From NCBI GenBank assembly GCA_019136935.1, contig JAGVTI010000274.1, forward strand, positions 1 through 9,165: a stretch of DNA of 9,165 nucleotides, read 5' to 3'. The stretch comes from Deltaproteobacteria bacterium (GTDB taxonomy: Bacteria > Desulfobacterota > Syntrophia > Syntrophales > JAAYKM01). Below, piece by piece: positions 1 through 6,791 of the stretch (its first letter is position 1; each line of letters starts with the position of its first letter). The position numbers and the translations under genes were made by a program. Below the pieces are notes generated by a model. It made no database searches. It was not told the DNA's origin and saw only the letters and a list, made by a program, of their open reading frames with translations.

Positions 1-452
1 GTTCCCTGTCCACGCTGATTGACCACACATTAAAAATGATCCAATCCCAGGCAACGGCAAAGAATATCCTCATCGAAAAAGATCTGCCGGAGAACAAACT
101 GTCCGCCTCGATCGACGAGGACAGGATGGCGCAGGTTCTGCTCAACCTGTACCTGAATGCCTTCGATGCCATGGCGCCGGGCGGCACCCTCAAGGTTTCT
201 CTGTCGTCCTCGGGAAACGGGGCGGCACAAATCTCCGTATCGGATACGGGCCGGGGAATCCACAAAAAGGATCTGCCCCACGTCTATGATCCCTATTTTA
301 CAACCAAATCATCCGGGACCGGACTCGGCCTGGCCATCGTCCACCGGATCATCGAAGCACACGACGGCCGTATCGACATCACCAGCGAGGAAGGGAAAGG
401 CACAACCGTCACCCTCCTTCTTCCCGTCGAGAAACCATCGGAATCAAGCTGA
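1..452 (+). CDS. Sensor histidine kinase, C-terminal part (ZraS-like), truncated by window edge
   Basis: The reading frame is open from base 3, so the gene starts before the window; about 149 C-terminal residues are visible. They form a complete HATPase_c (GHKL) ATP-binding domain: N-box with LNLYLNAFDAM (visible residues about 46-56), G1 box DTGRGI (81-86), F-box around DPYFTTK, and G2 box GTGLGLA (105-111). The phospho-accepting histidine, sensor and membrane segments lie outside the window. As recalled, the order and wording resemble the ZraS/HydH/AtoS class that partners NtrC-type regulators. The stop lies 19 bp before the response-regulator start, so the two are almost certainly cotranscribed and form one phosphorelay pair. 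ATP-dependent autophosphorylation followed by phosphotransfer to the next protein is the family role. The stimulus cannot be read from this fragment; zinc sensing should not be assumed. Confidence 0.95.
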   Translation, partial: SLSTLIDHTLKMIQSQATAKNILIEKDLPENKLSASIDEDRMAQVLLNLYLNAFDAMAPGGTLKVSLSSSGNGAAQISVSDTGRGIHKKDLPHVYDPYFTTKSSGTGLGLAIVHRIIEAHDGRIDITSEEGKGTTVTLLLPVEKPSESS

Positions 453-471
453 CGAGAAAGGAAAGAGTTTC

Positions 472-1845
472 ATGAAAAATACCGTTTTAATCTGCGACGA
501 CGACCGGGCACATCGCACCATGCTCCGGGCGCTTCTGGCAGGATGGGGATACGACATCACCGAAGCCTCGGACGGCAGTGAAGCGATTGAGCGGGTCCAC
601 TCACAGGCGTTCGATCTGATCCTCATGGATATCCGCATGATCAACGTTTCCGGCCTGGAGGCCCTTGAAAAAATCAAGGCTTACAATCCCGTGATCCCCA
701 TCATCATCATGACCGCTTTCGCCTCCGTGGAAACCGCCGTCGAAGCATTGAAGGGAGGTGCTTACGATTATCTTACGAAACCGCTGGACTTCGACGAATT
801 GAAAATCACGATGAAGCGGGCCATGGATCACGCCAACCTCAAAAAGGAAAATCGCATTTTGAAGGACAGCCTCTCAAACCGGTTCGATCGCCGGGACATC
901 ATCGGTCGCAGCGCCGTCATGACCTCTCTGCTGGACACGGTCGCCCACATCGCCACGTCCGATGCGACCGTTCTCATTACCGGGGAATCGGGAACGGGGA
1001 AGGAAGTCATTGCCGCCGCCATTCACTTCAACAGCCGACGCCGGGAAGGCCCTTTCATACGGATCAATTGTGCCGCCATCACGGAAACCCTCCTTGAATC
1101 GGAGCTTTTCGGCCATGAAAGGGGGGCCTTCACGGGGGCCGAACGCCGGCGGGAAGGCAAGTTCCGCCAAGCCGACGGGGGCACCCTCTTTCTCGACGAA
1201 GTCAGTGAGATGTCGCCGGGCATGCAGGTCAAACTCCTGCGGGCCCTCCAGGAAAGGGAAATCACCCCGGTAGGTGCGGATCGGGTCATCACCGTGGATG
1301 TCCGGGTGATCACGGCGACGAACAAGGACCTGCTCCGGGAAACGCGGGAAGGCCGTTTCCGTGAAGATCTCTACTACCGGTTGAACGTTGTCGCCCTGAC
1401 CGTGCCGCCGCTCCGGGACCGCCGGGAGGACATCCCCCTGCTGGCCCAGCATTTTCTGCTCCTGTTCGCCGAGAAAAACCGTAAACCCATCAAGGGATTC
1501 ACTCCGCGGGCGATGGATCAACTCCTCAAGCATGAATGGCCGGGAAACGTGCGGGAACTGATGAACGCCGTGGAACGGGGGGTCGTTCTGACAAGGACGG
1601 ATTATCTCGACGTCGACGACATGCCCCTGATCCACGATCCTTCTCTCTCCCCCACCGCTTACGGAGGCGAGGAAGCCGGAACGGGAGCTTTGCAGAACGG
1701 GGTCCCTTCCCTGGAGGAAGTCGAAAAACAAACCATCCTGAAAACCCTCGATGCCGTGCAGGGAAACAAGAGCGAAGCCGCCCGCCGCCTGGGCATCACC
1801 CGGCGGACCCTGCATCAGAAACTGAAAAAGTACGGAGTGATGTAA
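472..1845 (+). CDS. Sigma-54-dependent response regulator, NtrC family (ZraR/HydG-like)
   Basis: A 457-residue three-domain activator of usual length for the family. Residues 1-120 are a receiver with acidic pocket D9-D11, phospho-acceptor D53, T81 and K103. The AAA+ domain has Walker A GESGTGKE (171-178), the sigma-54 contact loop GAFTGA (218-223), Walker B around FLDE (240-243), and a WPGNVREL arginine-containing segment. The C-terminus is a Fis-type helix-turn-helix (about 432-457). The receiver closely resembles E. coli ZraR as recalled (GWGY near the start, SVETAVEAL in the middle). The ATG at 472 is chosen because it follows AAGGA at 458-462 and starts exactly at the receiver; a longer in-frame extension to 157 only overlaps the kinase gene. 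When phosphorylated it should oligomerise and drive ATP-dependent open-complex formation by sigma-54 polymerase. No convincing -24/-12 promoter was seen here, so targets are unknown. It converges on the next gene with only 16 bp between stop codons. Confidence 0.95.
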   Translation: MKNTVLICDDDRAHRTMLRALLAGWGYDITEASDGSEAIERVHSQAFDLILMDIRMINVSGLEALEKIKAYNPVIPIIIMTAFASVETAVEALKGGAYDYLTKPLDFDELKITMKRAMDHANLKKENRILKDSLSNRFDRRDIIGRSAVMTSLLDTVAHIATSDATVLITGESGTGKEVIAAAIHFNSRRREGPFIRINCAAITETLLESELFGHERGAFTGAERRREGKFRQADGGTLFLDEVSEMSPGMQVKLLRALQEREITPVGADRVITVDVRVITATNKDLLRETREGRFREDLYYRLNVVALTVPPLRDRREDIPLLAQHFLLLFAEKNRKPIKGFTPRAMDQLLKHEWPGNVRELMNAVERGVVLTRTDYLDVDDMPLIHDPSLSPTAYGGEEAGTGALQNGVPSLEEVEKQTILKTLDAVQGNKSEAARRLGITRRTLHQKLKKYGVM

Positions 1846-1861
1846 TCCCCGTCATCCGCGC

Positions 1862-2632
1862 TTATGCATGACAGGAAATCCAGTCTTTTTCATCCACCAT
1901 CCTGGTCTGGCTTTCCGCCTCCCGGCAGGAGATGCACGTCATGAACTGCGCAAGGGGCAAGCCGGCCTTACGGCTCAGATATTCCAATTGCGCCAGGGGA
2001 GCAAAACGCCTCCCGCAGATCCGGCACGCCGCCATCTCGAAGACACGGTCCCAGATGACCCGCCGGTTTTCATCCCCATAGGGTTCCATCCGGATGTACC
2101 CCGTTGGACAGGCAAAGGCGCAGGCTCCGCAGCAAATGCAGGAATCGCCGATATAACCGATCCGGGGCGGCTCGCCGGGATGGTCCGGACCCCGGTCTTC
2201 GAACCGGAGGGCATTGACTTCCACCACCTCCCGGCAGGTTCTCACGCACATGCCGCAGAGGATACAATCCCGGCTGTTTTCCTGCGATTTCTTCACCCTG
2301 ACGCCAAGCTTTTCCGCCGTATCCCTGATCAGCTTTGTGCCGGGATATTTAAAATAAAGGAGTTCCGCCGCCATTTTCCTGCTTTTCCGGATTGCCGGAG
2401 AGTCGGTCCGGATCACCATCTCCGGTCCGATTGCCGTATCGCAGGATGTAGTCAGCTCCCATTTTTTTCCTCTTTTGACTTCAACCGTACAGAGACGGCA
2501 GGCTCCGAAGGGCGAAAGACTTTCATGAAAGCAAAGGGTCGGTATCGGGATATGGAGCCTGCCTGCCAGTGACAGGATAGTCGTTCCCTCCTTCGCCTCC
2601 ATGGATCGCCCATCAATTTGGATATGAATCAT
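1862..2632 (-). CDS. NuoG/HoxU-like iron-sulfur subunit of an NAD(P)H oxidoreductase
   Basis: A 256-residue soluble electron-transfer protein. Residues 1-75 are a plant-type [2Fe-2S] ferredoxin domain with C34-x10-C45-x2-C48-x15-C64, as in NuoG and HoxU. Two [4Fe-4S] motifs follow: C123/C126/C129/C133 and C165/C168/C171/C175, the last running into CPTG. The C-terminus has a possible zinc-ribbon or extra metal site, C203-x2-C206 and C233-x2-C236. The His/Cys-ligated cluster typical of NuoG between the ferredoxin and [4Fe-4S] parts is not visible; the linker reads KYPGTKLIRD instead, a form I associate with HoxU-like subunits beside hydrogenases, formate dehydrogenases and GltD-like proteins. 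The ATG at 2632 follows a GGGGAGGGG purine-rich site and overlaps the previous gene's TGA by 4 bp (ATGA), indicating translational coupling. It should wire electrons between the flavoprotein encoded just before it and an unidentified partner. Family and cofactors are secure; the physiological partner is not. Confidence 0.9.
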   Translation of the reverse strand: MIHIQIDGRSMEAKEGTTILSLAGRLHIPIPTLCFHESLSPFGACRLCTVEVKRGKKWELTTSCDTAIGPEMVIRTDSPAIRKSRKMAAELLYFKYPGTKLIRDTAEKLGVRVKKSQENSRDCILCGMCVRTCREVVEVNALRFEDRGPDHPGEPPRIGYIGDSCICCGACAFACPTGYIRMEPYGDENRRVIWDRVFEMAACRICGRRFAPLAQLEYLSRKAGLPLAQFMTCISCREAESQTRMVDEKDWISCHA

Positions 2633-4644
2633 TTTCCCCTCCCCTGTGTCGTTTCCTGCCGGGATTTCTCCACTTCCCAGACCATTAAACGGTAACATCG
2701 GAGACAACGCCGTGCTTCTTCCATCGCCTCCGCCTGGGTGAAGCCGCGCTCTATCTCCGCGAAATCGTCCAACCTGCCGCGGCCTTCCAAAGAAGGTTCT
2801 CCGGCAACCCGCCGCTCGGGGAAAAAGACGCCTCCCCGCTGGGAGGCCGTATCGATTCCCTCGAAAATCCGCATTTCGTCGAACCCCTTCCCCTGGAAGT
2901 AGGCGTCTATACTGCGGGCGGCACGATTGCCCATATCCAGGGCCTCGATAAGCGTGGCCGGTCCGGTAACACAATCGCCGCCGGCAAAAACACCCTCCTT
3001 ATTCGTCCGGCACGAAACAGGATCCACAAAGATCTTCCCCCCCTGGAACAGGAGCTTTTTATCCTTTTCCGTCAGGAAGGACATATCGATTTCCTGGCCG
3101 ACAGCGGCAATGACCCGATCCGCCTTCAGGATAAAGTTGGTACCCTCGACGGGGATGGGCTTCCGGCGGCCGCCGGCGTCGGGTGCGCCCAACCTTACCT
3201 TGATACACTCCAACCCCTCGATACGCCCCCATTTACAGATCACTCGCAGAGGTGCTGTAAGGTATCGTATTTTCACGCCTTCTTTCAGAGCTGCTTCTAT
3301 CTCCTCCGGCATGGCCGGCATCTCCGCCCGCGAACGGCGGTACAGAATTTCGACGCGGTTACAGCCGAGACGGAGACAACTTCTGGCGCAATCGATGGCG
3401 ACGTTCCCTCCACCCAGGATGAAGACCTTGTGAGCAGATTTGATGCCCGAATGTCCTTTCTGTATTTCCCGCAGAAAATCGATCCCCTGTTCGAATCCCT
3501 CGACGATGTCGTTTTCCCCGGCCAAACCGATATCCGCTCCCCGGTGGGCCCCGATGGAGAGAAAAAAAGCCTTGAATCCCCTTTTCTTCCATTCATCCCA
3601 CTTTAAATGCTCGATCCGCCTATTCAGCAGAACCTCCACACCCATTCTTCTGATCAAGCCGGTTTCATGAAGGAGGACGTCTTTGGGAAGACGGTAATCG
3701 GGAATCCCCACCGCGGCCATCCCTCCCATCACCGGGAGGCTATCGAAAATGGTCACGGCATACCCCATCAGGCGCAGGTGATAGGCTGCCGCCAACCCGG
3801 CCGGCCCCGCCCCGACAATGCAGATTTTTTCCTTTTTTTTCACCTTGGGCAGAGGAAGAGGCGTACACCCTTCTTTCAGATCCTGGTCGGCGACCGCCCT
3901 TTTCAGGAGGCGGATTGCCACGGTCTCATCCACCTTCCGGCGAACGCAGGCGGATTCGCAGGGATGGGTGCAGGCCCGGCCGATCACGCCGGGGAGAATG
4001 CATTTCGAACGAATCAGAGCCAGGGATTCCTGAAACTGAAAGTTCTTGATCTTTTCGATGTAGGCCGTAACCGGGAGTCCTGCCGGACAGGCCTCGATAC
4101 AGGGAGCCGTCACGGCGGATTCGTAGCCGTGGTTGAATAAACGCTTCTCACCTCTGATCAGGGCAAGAAAAGAACTCCGAAACCACTTCACGGCATCAGC
4201 CACGGGGACAAGGGCCGCGGATCGGCCGAAGTTGCACTTGCCGTTCACCGTCACTTCATGAGCGATTTCTGCGATCTCTTTGAGATCCTGCCGGGTCCCC
4301 TTCCCATCCATGAATCTGCGGAAGATCTCCATGACCCGGTCGATGCCGATCATGCAGACTGAACACTCTCCGCAGGAAATTTTCCGCGCTTCCCGCAGGT
4401 AGGCGTAGGTCAGGGAAGGAATATCCGTGTCCTCTTCTCGGAGAACGATGCCGTTCCAAGCCATGAGTCCCCGAAACGGCAGGTCCTTGAACCTGTCCGG
4501 ACAAGTTCCTCTGTCCGGGCGTGACCGACCGTCTCGGCGATCGATCAGCCTGCCGTCCCACGTACTGAATACCGGAAATGTCCCGGATGCGGGGATGGGT
4601 GTACCGGGTTGATTAACCTTTGCAATCGGGTGGGGCTTCTTCAT
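2629..4644 (-). CDS. NuoF C-terminal [4Fe-4S] domain fused to GltD-type FAD/NAD(P)H oxidoreductase
   Basis: A 671-residue fusion. Residues about 55-160 match the C-terminal iron-sulfur domain of NuoF/HoxF (C91-x2-C94-x2-C97 and C137), but the FMN- and NADH-binding part of NuoF is absent. Residues about 180-250 are the Fer4_20 domain of glutamate synthase small subunit and dihydropyrimidine dehydrogenase (C182, C186, C225, C229, C233). A two-dinucleotide-binding flavoprotein follows: FAD site GAGPAG (278-283), NAD(P)H site GGGNVA (411-416), a following RR pair (436-437) suggesting NADPH preference, and a FAD-closing GGDC segment (556-559). The last part has a CLRC pair (647-650). The ATG at 4644 is preferred because AAGGTGA lies five bases upstream; an in-frame GTG at 4653 would sit on that site. 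It begins a two-gene operon with the HoxU-like subunit. Likely role: oxidising or reducing NAD(P)H and passing electrons to iron-sulfur clusters, as in SfrAB-, NfnB- or BzdV-type proteins. The true acceptor is unknown. Confidence 0.92.
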   Translation of the reverse strand: MKKPHPIAKVNQPGTPIPASGTFPVFSTWDGRLIDRRDGRSRPDRGTCPDRFKDLPFRGLMAWNGIVLREEDTDIPSLTYAYLREARKISCGECSVCMIGIDRVMEIFRRFMDGKGTRQDLKEIAEIAHEVTVNGKCNFGRSAALVPVADAVKWFRSSFLALIRGEKRLFNHGYESAVTAPCIEACPAGLPVTAYIEKIKNFQFQESLALIRSKCILPGVIGRACTHPCESACVRRKVDETVAIRLLKRAVADQDLKEGCTPLPLPKVKKKEKICIVGAGPAGLAAAYHLRLMGYAVTIFDSLPVMGGMAAVGIPDYRLPKDVLLHETGLIRRMGVEVLLNRRIEHLKWDEWKKRGFKAFFLSIGAHRGADIGLAGENDIVEGFEQGIDFLREIQKGHSGIKSAHKVFILGGGNVAIDCARSCLRLGCNRVEILYRRSRAEMPAMPEEIEAALKEGVKIRYLTAPLRVICKWGRIEGLECIKVRLGAPDAGGRRKPIPVEGTNFILKADRVIAAVGQEIDMSFLTEKDKKLLFQGGKIFVDPVSCRTNKEGVFAGGDCVTGPATLIEALDMGNRAARSIDAYFQGKGFDEMRIFEGIDTASQRGGVFFPERRVAGEPSLEGRGRLDDFAEIERGFTQAEAMEEARRCLRCYRLMVWEVEKSRQETTQGRGK

Positions 4645-4825
4645 CGCATTCACCTTTTTATGAAAAATGGTTGTTGTTTACAGATAAAGGAGCGGAGCGC
4701 CTGCGAATGGAAATGTTTACAAAGGGAAGCAAAACATCTTCCCCCCGGGTTGACACGGCAGACAGCAATCCCCGGCCGGCCGTGAAAAGGTTTGAGCAAG
4801 AATGCTTCCCGGTATCCTCCAGGAA

Positions 4826-4868
4826 CGCAATGGACCGCCGCCACAGGGATAAAACCCGCAATGGACCG
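4826..4868. repeat. 12-bp direct repeat pair with 31-bp spacing
   Basis: CGCAATGGACCG occurs exactly at 4826-4837 and again at 4857-4868, start-to-start 31 bp, close to three turns of B-DNA. Both copies are in the divergent intergenic region, about 180 and 210 bp upstream of the oxidoreductase start. The phasing would suit two dimers of a regulator on one face of the helix, but no protein is assigned, and the repeat could be an old local duplication. Confidence 0.6.
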
Positions 4869-5192
4869 ATCATCGTCCTCTTTATGGAACCATCTGCCAT
4901 GCCGGCACTCCTTTCAAAAGTGACCGAATCAGGGAGTCCAAAAGATTCCTCAAATACCTCAGGCAAAATCGAATGAACGGGAAACGCTGCATCAACAGAC
5001 AACGGATACTATGGAAATACCGAAAGCAGGATCAGATTGCAACCAAAAAAGGGATCATCGTGGCCGGCAGGCCGATTCCGGGACTTTCCGGAACAAACCC
5101 GGTGTTTCTGTGATAGGAGGATCCGGTCGATTCTCTTTGCTGTGGCAATCCGAAGGATAAACAGGTATACGGGAAACAACCCAAGAGGACGC

Positions 5193-5200
5193 AAAGGAGG
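5193..5200 (+). promoter_or_regulatory. Ribosome binding site fixing a TTG start
   Basis: AAAGGAGG is a near-perfect Shine-Dalgarno sequence ten bases before TTG at 5211. No ATG lies in frame at a usable distance, so it decides the start of the small membrane-protein gene. Confidence 0.65.
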
Positions 5201-5210
5201 CAAGTCCGTT

Positions 5211-5525
5211 TTGAGTAAAGCGAAAAAACCGATCAGTCATTCCCCTGATTACCCCATCTATGAAAAAATGAAGCGTAAAAATCCCCGGGCGGCCCTGTTC
5301 TGGATCGCCGGTGACCGCTTGTATCATGCGGGGCTGACCCTGACCATGCTGTCCATTCCGGCTCTGTTCTGGATCTACACGCAAACCGGCACCGCCGGTC
5401 TGTTTCCCTGGTTCATCGGGGCCCTGGTCCTCTCCGTCGGCATTTTTATCCTGGGAATCGTCTTAAAAAGGGAAGCCTACAAGCTGGCCATTCAAAACGG
5501 CATGGATATCCGTAAACCGGTCTGA
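5211..5525 (+). CDS. Small two-helix membrane protein, unknown function
   Basis: A 104-residue protein read from TTG at 5211. The N-terminal 36 residues are charged and basic (KAKK, KMKRKNPR). Two hydrophobic segments follow, about residues 40-57 and 64-85, separated by a short turn rich in Gly/Thr. The C-terminus is again charged (KREAYK and MDIRKPV). Basic residues on both flanks suggest a helical hairpin with both ends in the cytoplasm. No enzymatic motif, cysteine pair or known domain is recognisable. The frame stays open upstream to 5037, but that part reads as arginine-rich non-coding-like sequence and lacks a ribosome binding site; ATG at 5268 is a weaker alternative start. The gene stands alone, divergent from the oxidoreductase operon and convergent with the radical SAM gene. 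I do not recognise the family. Confidence 0.7.
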   Translation: MSKAKKPISHSPDYPIYEKMKRKNPRAALFWIAGDRLYHAGLTLTMLSIPALFWIYTQTGTAGLFPWFIGALVLSVGIFILGIVLKREAYKLAIQNGMDIRKPV

Positions 5526-5548
5526 CCGGGTGAGCATCCGTTATAACC

Positions 5549-5576
5549 ATGACCGCCGTAAAGAAATTCCGGTCAT
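5549..5576. terminator. Hairpin between convergent genes, possible weak bidirectional terminator
   Basis: Perfect 7-bp arms ATGACCG (5549-5555) and CGGTCAT (5570-5576) enclose a 14-nt loop, between the stops of the membrane-protein gene (+) and the radical SAM gene (-). Neither side has a T-run, so intrinsic termination is doubtful. A 10-bp palindrome TCGGCGCCGA (5601-5610) lies next to it. Confidence 0.3.
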
Positions 5577-5612
5577 CCAGGCATCTCTACCCCAACGGTG
5601 TCGGCGCCGATA

Positions 5613-6563
5613 TCAGGCAAGATAGGCCCTCCAGCCGGCCAGCAGGGACCCCGGCCTGAGGTTCAGCGCCCCGGACGCTTCGGCTACGGGAGTGAAGCCG
5701 CATTCCCGGCAGTGAATTTCTCCCCGGCTTTTAACATAACATCCCTGGGTAATCGTACCGTCGGGATCGACATTGATCAGCAGATCGTCCCGGCACGACC
5801 AGGTATTGTCGATCATGCGCCGCAGGACGCCTGTAGAATTGATCAGGGGAAAGGTTTTTTTCAAACGGATCGCGTTTTCCAGAGCCAGTTTCCTTTCCCA
5901 TCGCTTCAGGGCCAACGGCGTTTCACCCTGATCATAAGGATAAAACAGCTGGACGGTAACCCCTTTCACCGCCGGAATCGTCTTTAGGAATGTGCAAAGG
6001 GGAGTCAGTTCCCGCCAGTTTTCCCGGTTCATCGTATAATGGACCATAATCCGGGGGTGCGTCGCCGACCGGAGATTTTTCAGAATCCGGGAAAAAGATC
6101 CGCTCCGAAGCCGGTCATGCGTTTCCCGTAATCCATCCAGGCTGACCCAGACCGCATCTGCAGAACAGTCCAGGGGAAAGGTTCCGTTAGTCGTCACGGC
6201 AATCCGAAGAAAATACCGTTTCGCGTAGCCAATCAGATCGTGTAGAGAATGATCCCCATCCTCCCAGAGAAAAGGCTCGCCCCCCTCGAAAACAACAATC
6301 TGGGTTCCTCGGCGATGCAGGGTGTCCAGCGCTTTGATCGCTGTCTCCCAGGACATATGGGCGTTTTCTTCCCGCGACCGCCGGTGAAAAGGACAAGCCA
6401 GGCAGGCGAGGTTACAGCGGTAAGAGAGCTTGAAACTGGCTAAAAGGGGGATGCGTTGGCCAAGGATCCTTCTCCTGATCCCCAAGACAAGGAGTTTCGA
6501 TGCCCCGGTAAATTGCCTTATTTGTTCTCCCATGTTGTATGCAGGAACCATCCTGCTTGCCAT
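5613..6563 (-). CDS. Radical SAM enzyme with extra C-terminal cysteine cluster (SPASM-like)
   Basis: A 316-residue cytoplasmic radical SAM protein. The signature C50-x3-C54-x2-C57 binds the catalytic [4Fe-4S] cluster that cleaves S-adenosylmethionine; the SAM-contact segment EGGEP is at 93-97, and VTTNGT with a downstream VSLDG follows as expected for the TIM-barrel strands. The C-terminus carries C257, C275, C285 and C288, ending in a CRECG motif, which looks like a shortened SPASM/twitch-type auxiliary cluster site. The ATG at 6563 is chosen for AAGGAA five bases upstream and because it begins just before the conserved core; the frame extends 40 codons further but through low-confidence sequence. 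It resembles MoaA/SPASM-type enzymes generally, not a named one. No substrate protein, B12 domain or obvious pathway partner is adjacent. The upstream leader holds three inverted repeats. Substrate and reaction remain unknown. Confidence 0.88.
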   Translation of the reverse strand: MASRMVPAYNMGEQIRQFTGASKLLVLGIRRRILGQRIPLLASFKLSYRCNLACLACPFHRRSREENAHMSWETAIKALDTLHRRGTQIVVFEGGEPFLWEDGDHSLHDLIGYAKRYFLRIAVTTNGTFPLDCSADAVWVSLDGLRETHDRLRSGSFSRILKNLRSATHPRIMVHYTMNRENWRELTPLCTFLKTIPAVKGVTVQLFYPYDQGETPLALKRWERKLALENAIRLKKTFPLINSTGVLRRMIDNTWSCRDDLLINVDPDGTITQGCYVKSRGEIHCRECGFTPVAEASGALNLRPGSLLAGWRAYLA

Positions 6564-6671
6564 CTCAATTCCTTGACCGGATCCGTCGCAAAAACAACCT
6601 GGACGGCCGAGAGTCCGGCTCGACGGCCGGCAGGCCCCTAAACAGCACGCAGCGCCGGGGTTGAGAAGGAT

Positions 6672-6700
6672 CAACGGATTCATTCGGGCCCAATCCGTTG
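6672..6700. repeat. Inverted repeat, 9-bp perfect arms
   Basis: CAACGGATT (6672-6680) and AATCCGTTG (6692-6700) are exact reverse complements around an 11-nt loop, about 110 bp upstream of the radical SAM start. It is the innermost of three consecutive hairpins in this gap. No T-run follows on either strand. Confidence 0.75.
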
Positions 6701-6719
6701 GGCTCTCCGCATCGATACT

Positions 6720-6761
6720 TTATCCTGGAGAACAGGACAAAACCCCTGTTCTCCAGGATAA
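6720..6761. repeat. Strong hairpin, 17-bp perfect inverted repeat
   Basis: The arm at 6720-6736 (core TATCCTGGAGAACAGG) is the exact reverse complement of 6745-6761, with an 8-nt A/C-rich loop. The 17-bp uninterrupted stem is far longer than expected by chance in a gap of this size and is longer than usual intrinsic terminators. Neither strand has a following T-run. It may be a transcript-stabilising or attenuating structure before the radical SAM gene, or a dispersed palindromic element. Confidence 0.85.
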
Positions 6762-6771
6762 CATCCGGCTG

Positions 6772-6790
6772 CCCGTCTTTAAAAGACGGG
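6772..6790 (-). terminator. Palindromic hairpin right after the 58-residue gene
   Basis: CCCGTCTTT (6772-6780) and AAAGACGGG (6782-6790) are perfect 9-bp arms with one unpaired base; a realistic RNA loop would use the central A/T bases. It begins one base after the stop of the small gene at 6792 on the minus strand, the position of a terminator or 3'-end protecting hairpin, but no U-tract follows. Confidence 0.45.
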
Positions 6791-6791
6791 A

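Larger units (their letters stand above)
4645..5210 (+). other. Gene-free divergent intergenic region
   Basis: This 566-bp stretch separates two divergent transcription units, the oxidoreductase operon leftward and the small membrane-protein gene rightward. Short open frames exist on both strands but none has a ribosome binding site or recognisable protein character. Visible structure: an 8-bp motif TGTTTACA occurs at 4675-4682 and again at 4714-4721, close upstream of the oxidoreductase start, and a 12-bp direct repeat lies further up (listed separately). A TTGACA hexamer at 4760-4765 has no good -10 at the right distance. No sigma-54 -24/-12 site was found by eye. It most likely holds promoters and regulator sites for both units. 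Confidence 0.55.

Noticed and set aside
157..471. N-terminal extension of the response regulator back to 157
   Set aside because: It would overlap the kinase gene in another frame, and the extra residues resemble no domain; the ATG at 472 has a ribosome site and begins the receiver exactly.
874..1815. Long open frame of 313 codons on the minus strand
   Set aside because: It lies opposite the NtrC-type regulator and reflects that gene's codon bias; there are no motifs in its translation.
4620..5002. Overlapping open frames on both strands upstream of the oxidoreductase operon
   Set aside because: Neither has a ribosome site or protein-like motifs, and one would need a TTG start. They look like chance open frames in G+C-rich DNA.
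4645..5210. Sigma-54 promoter for the NtrC-type regulator
   Set aside because: GGCAC- and TGGCA-containing stretches near 4896-4912 and 5142 lack the GC at the -12 position after a 10-bp gap.
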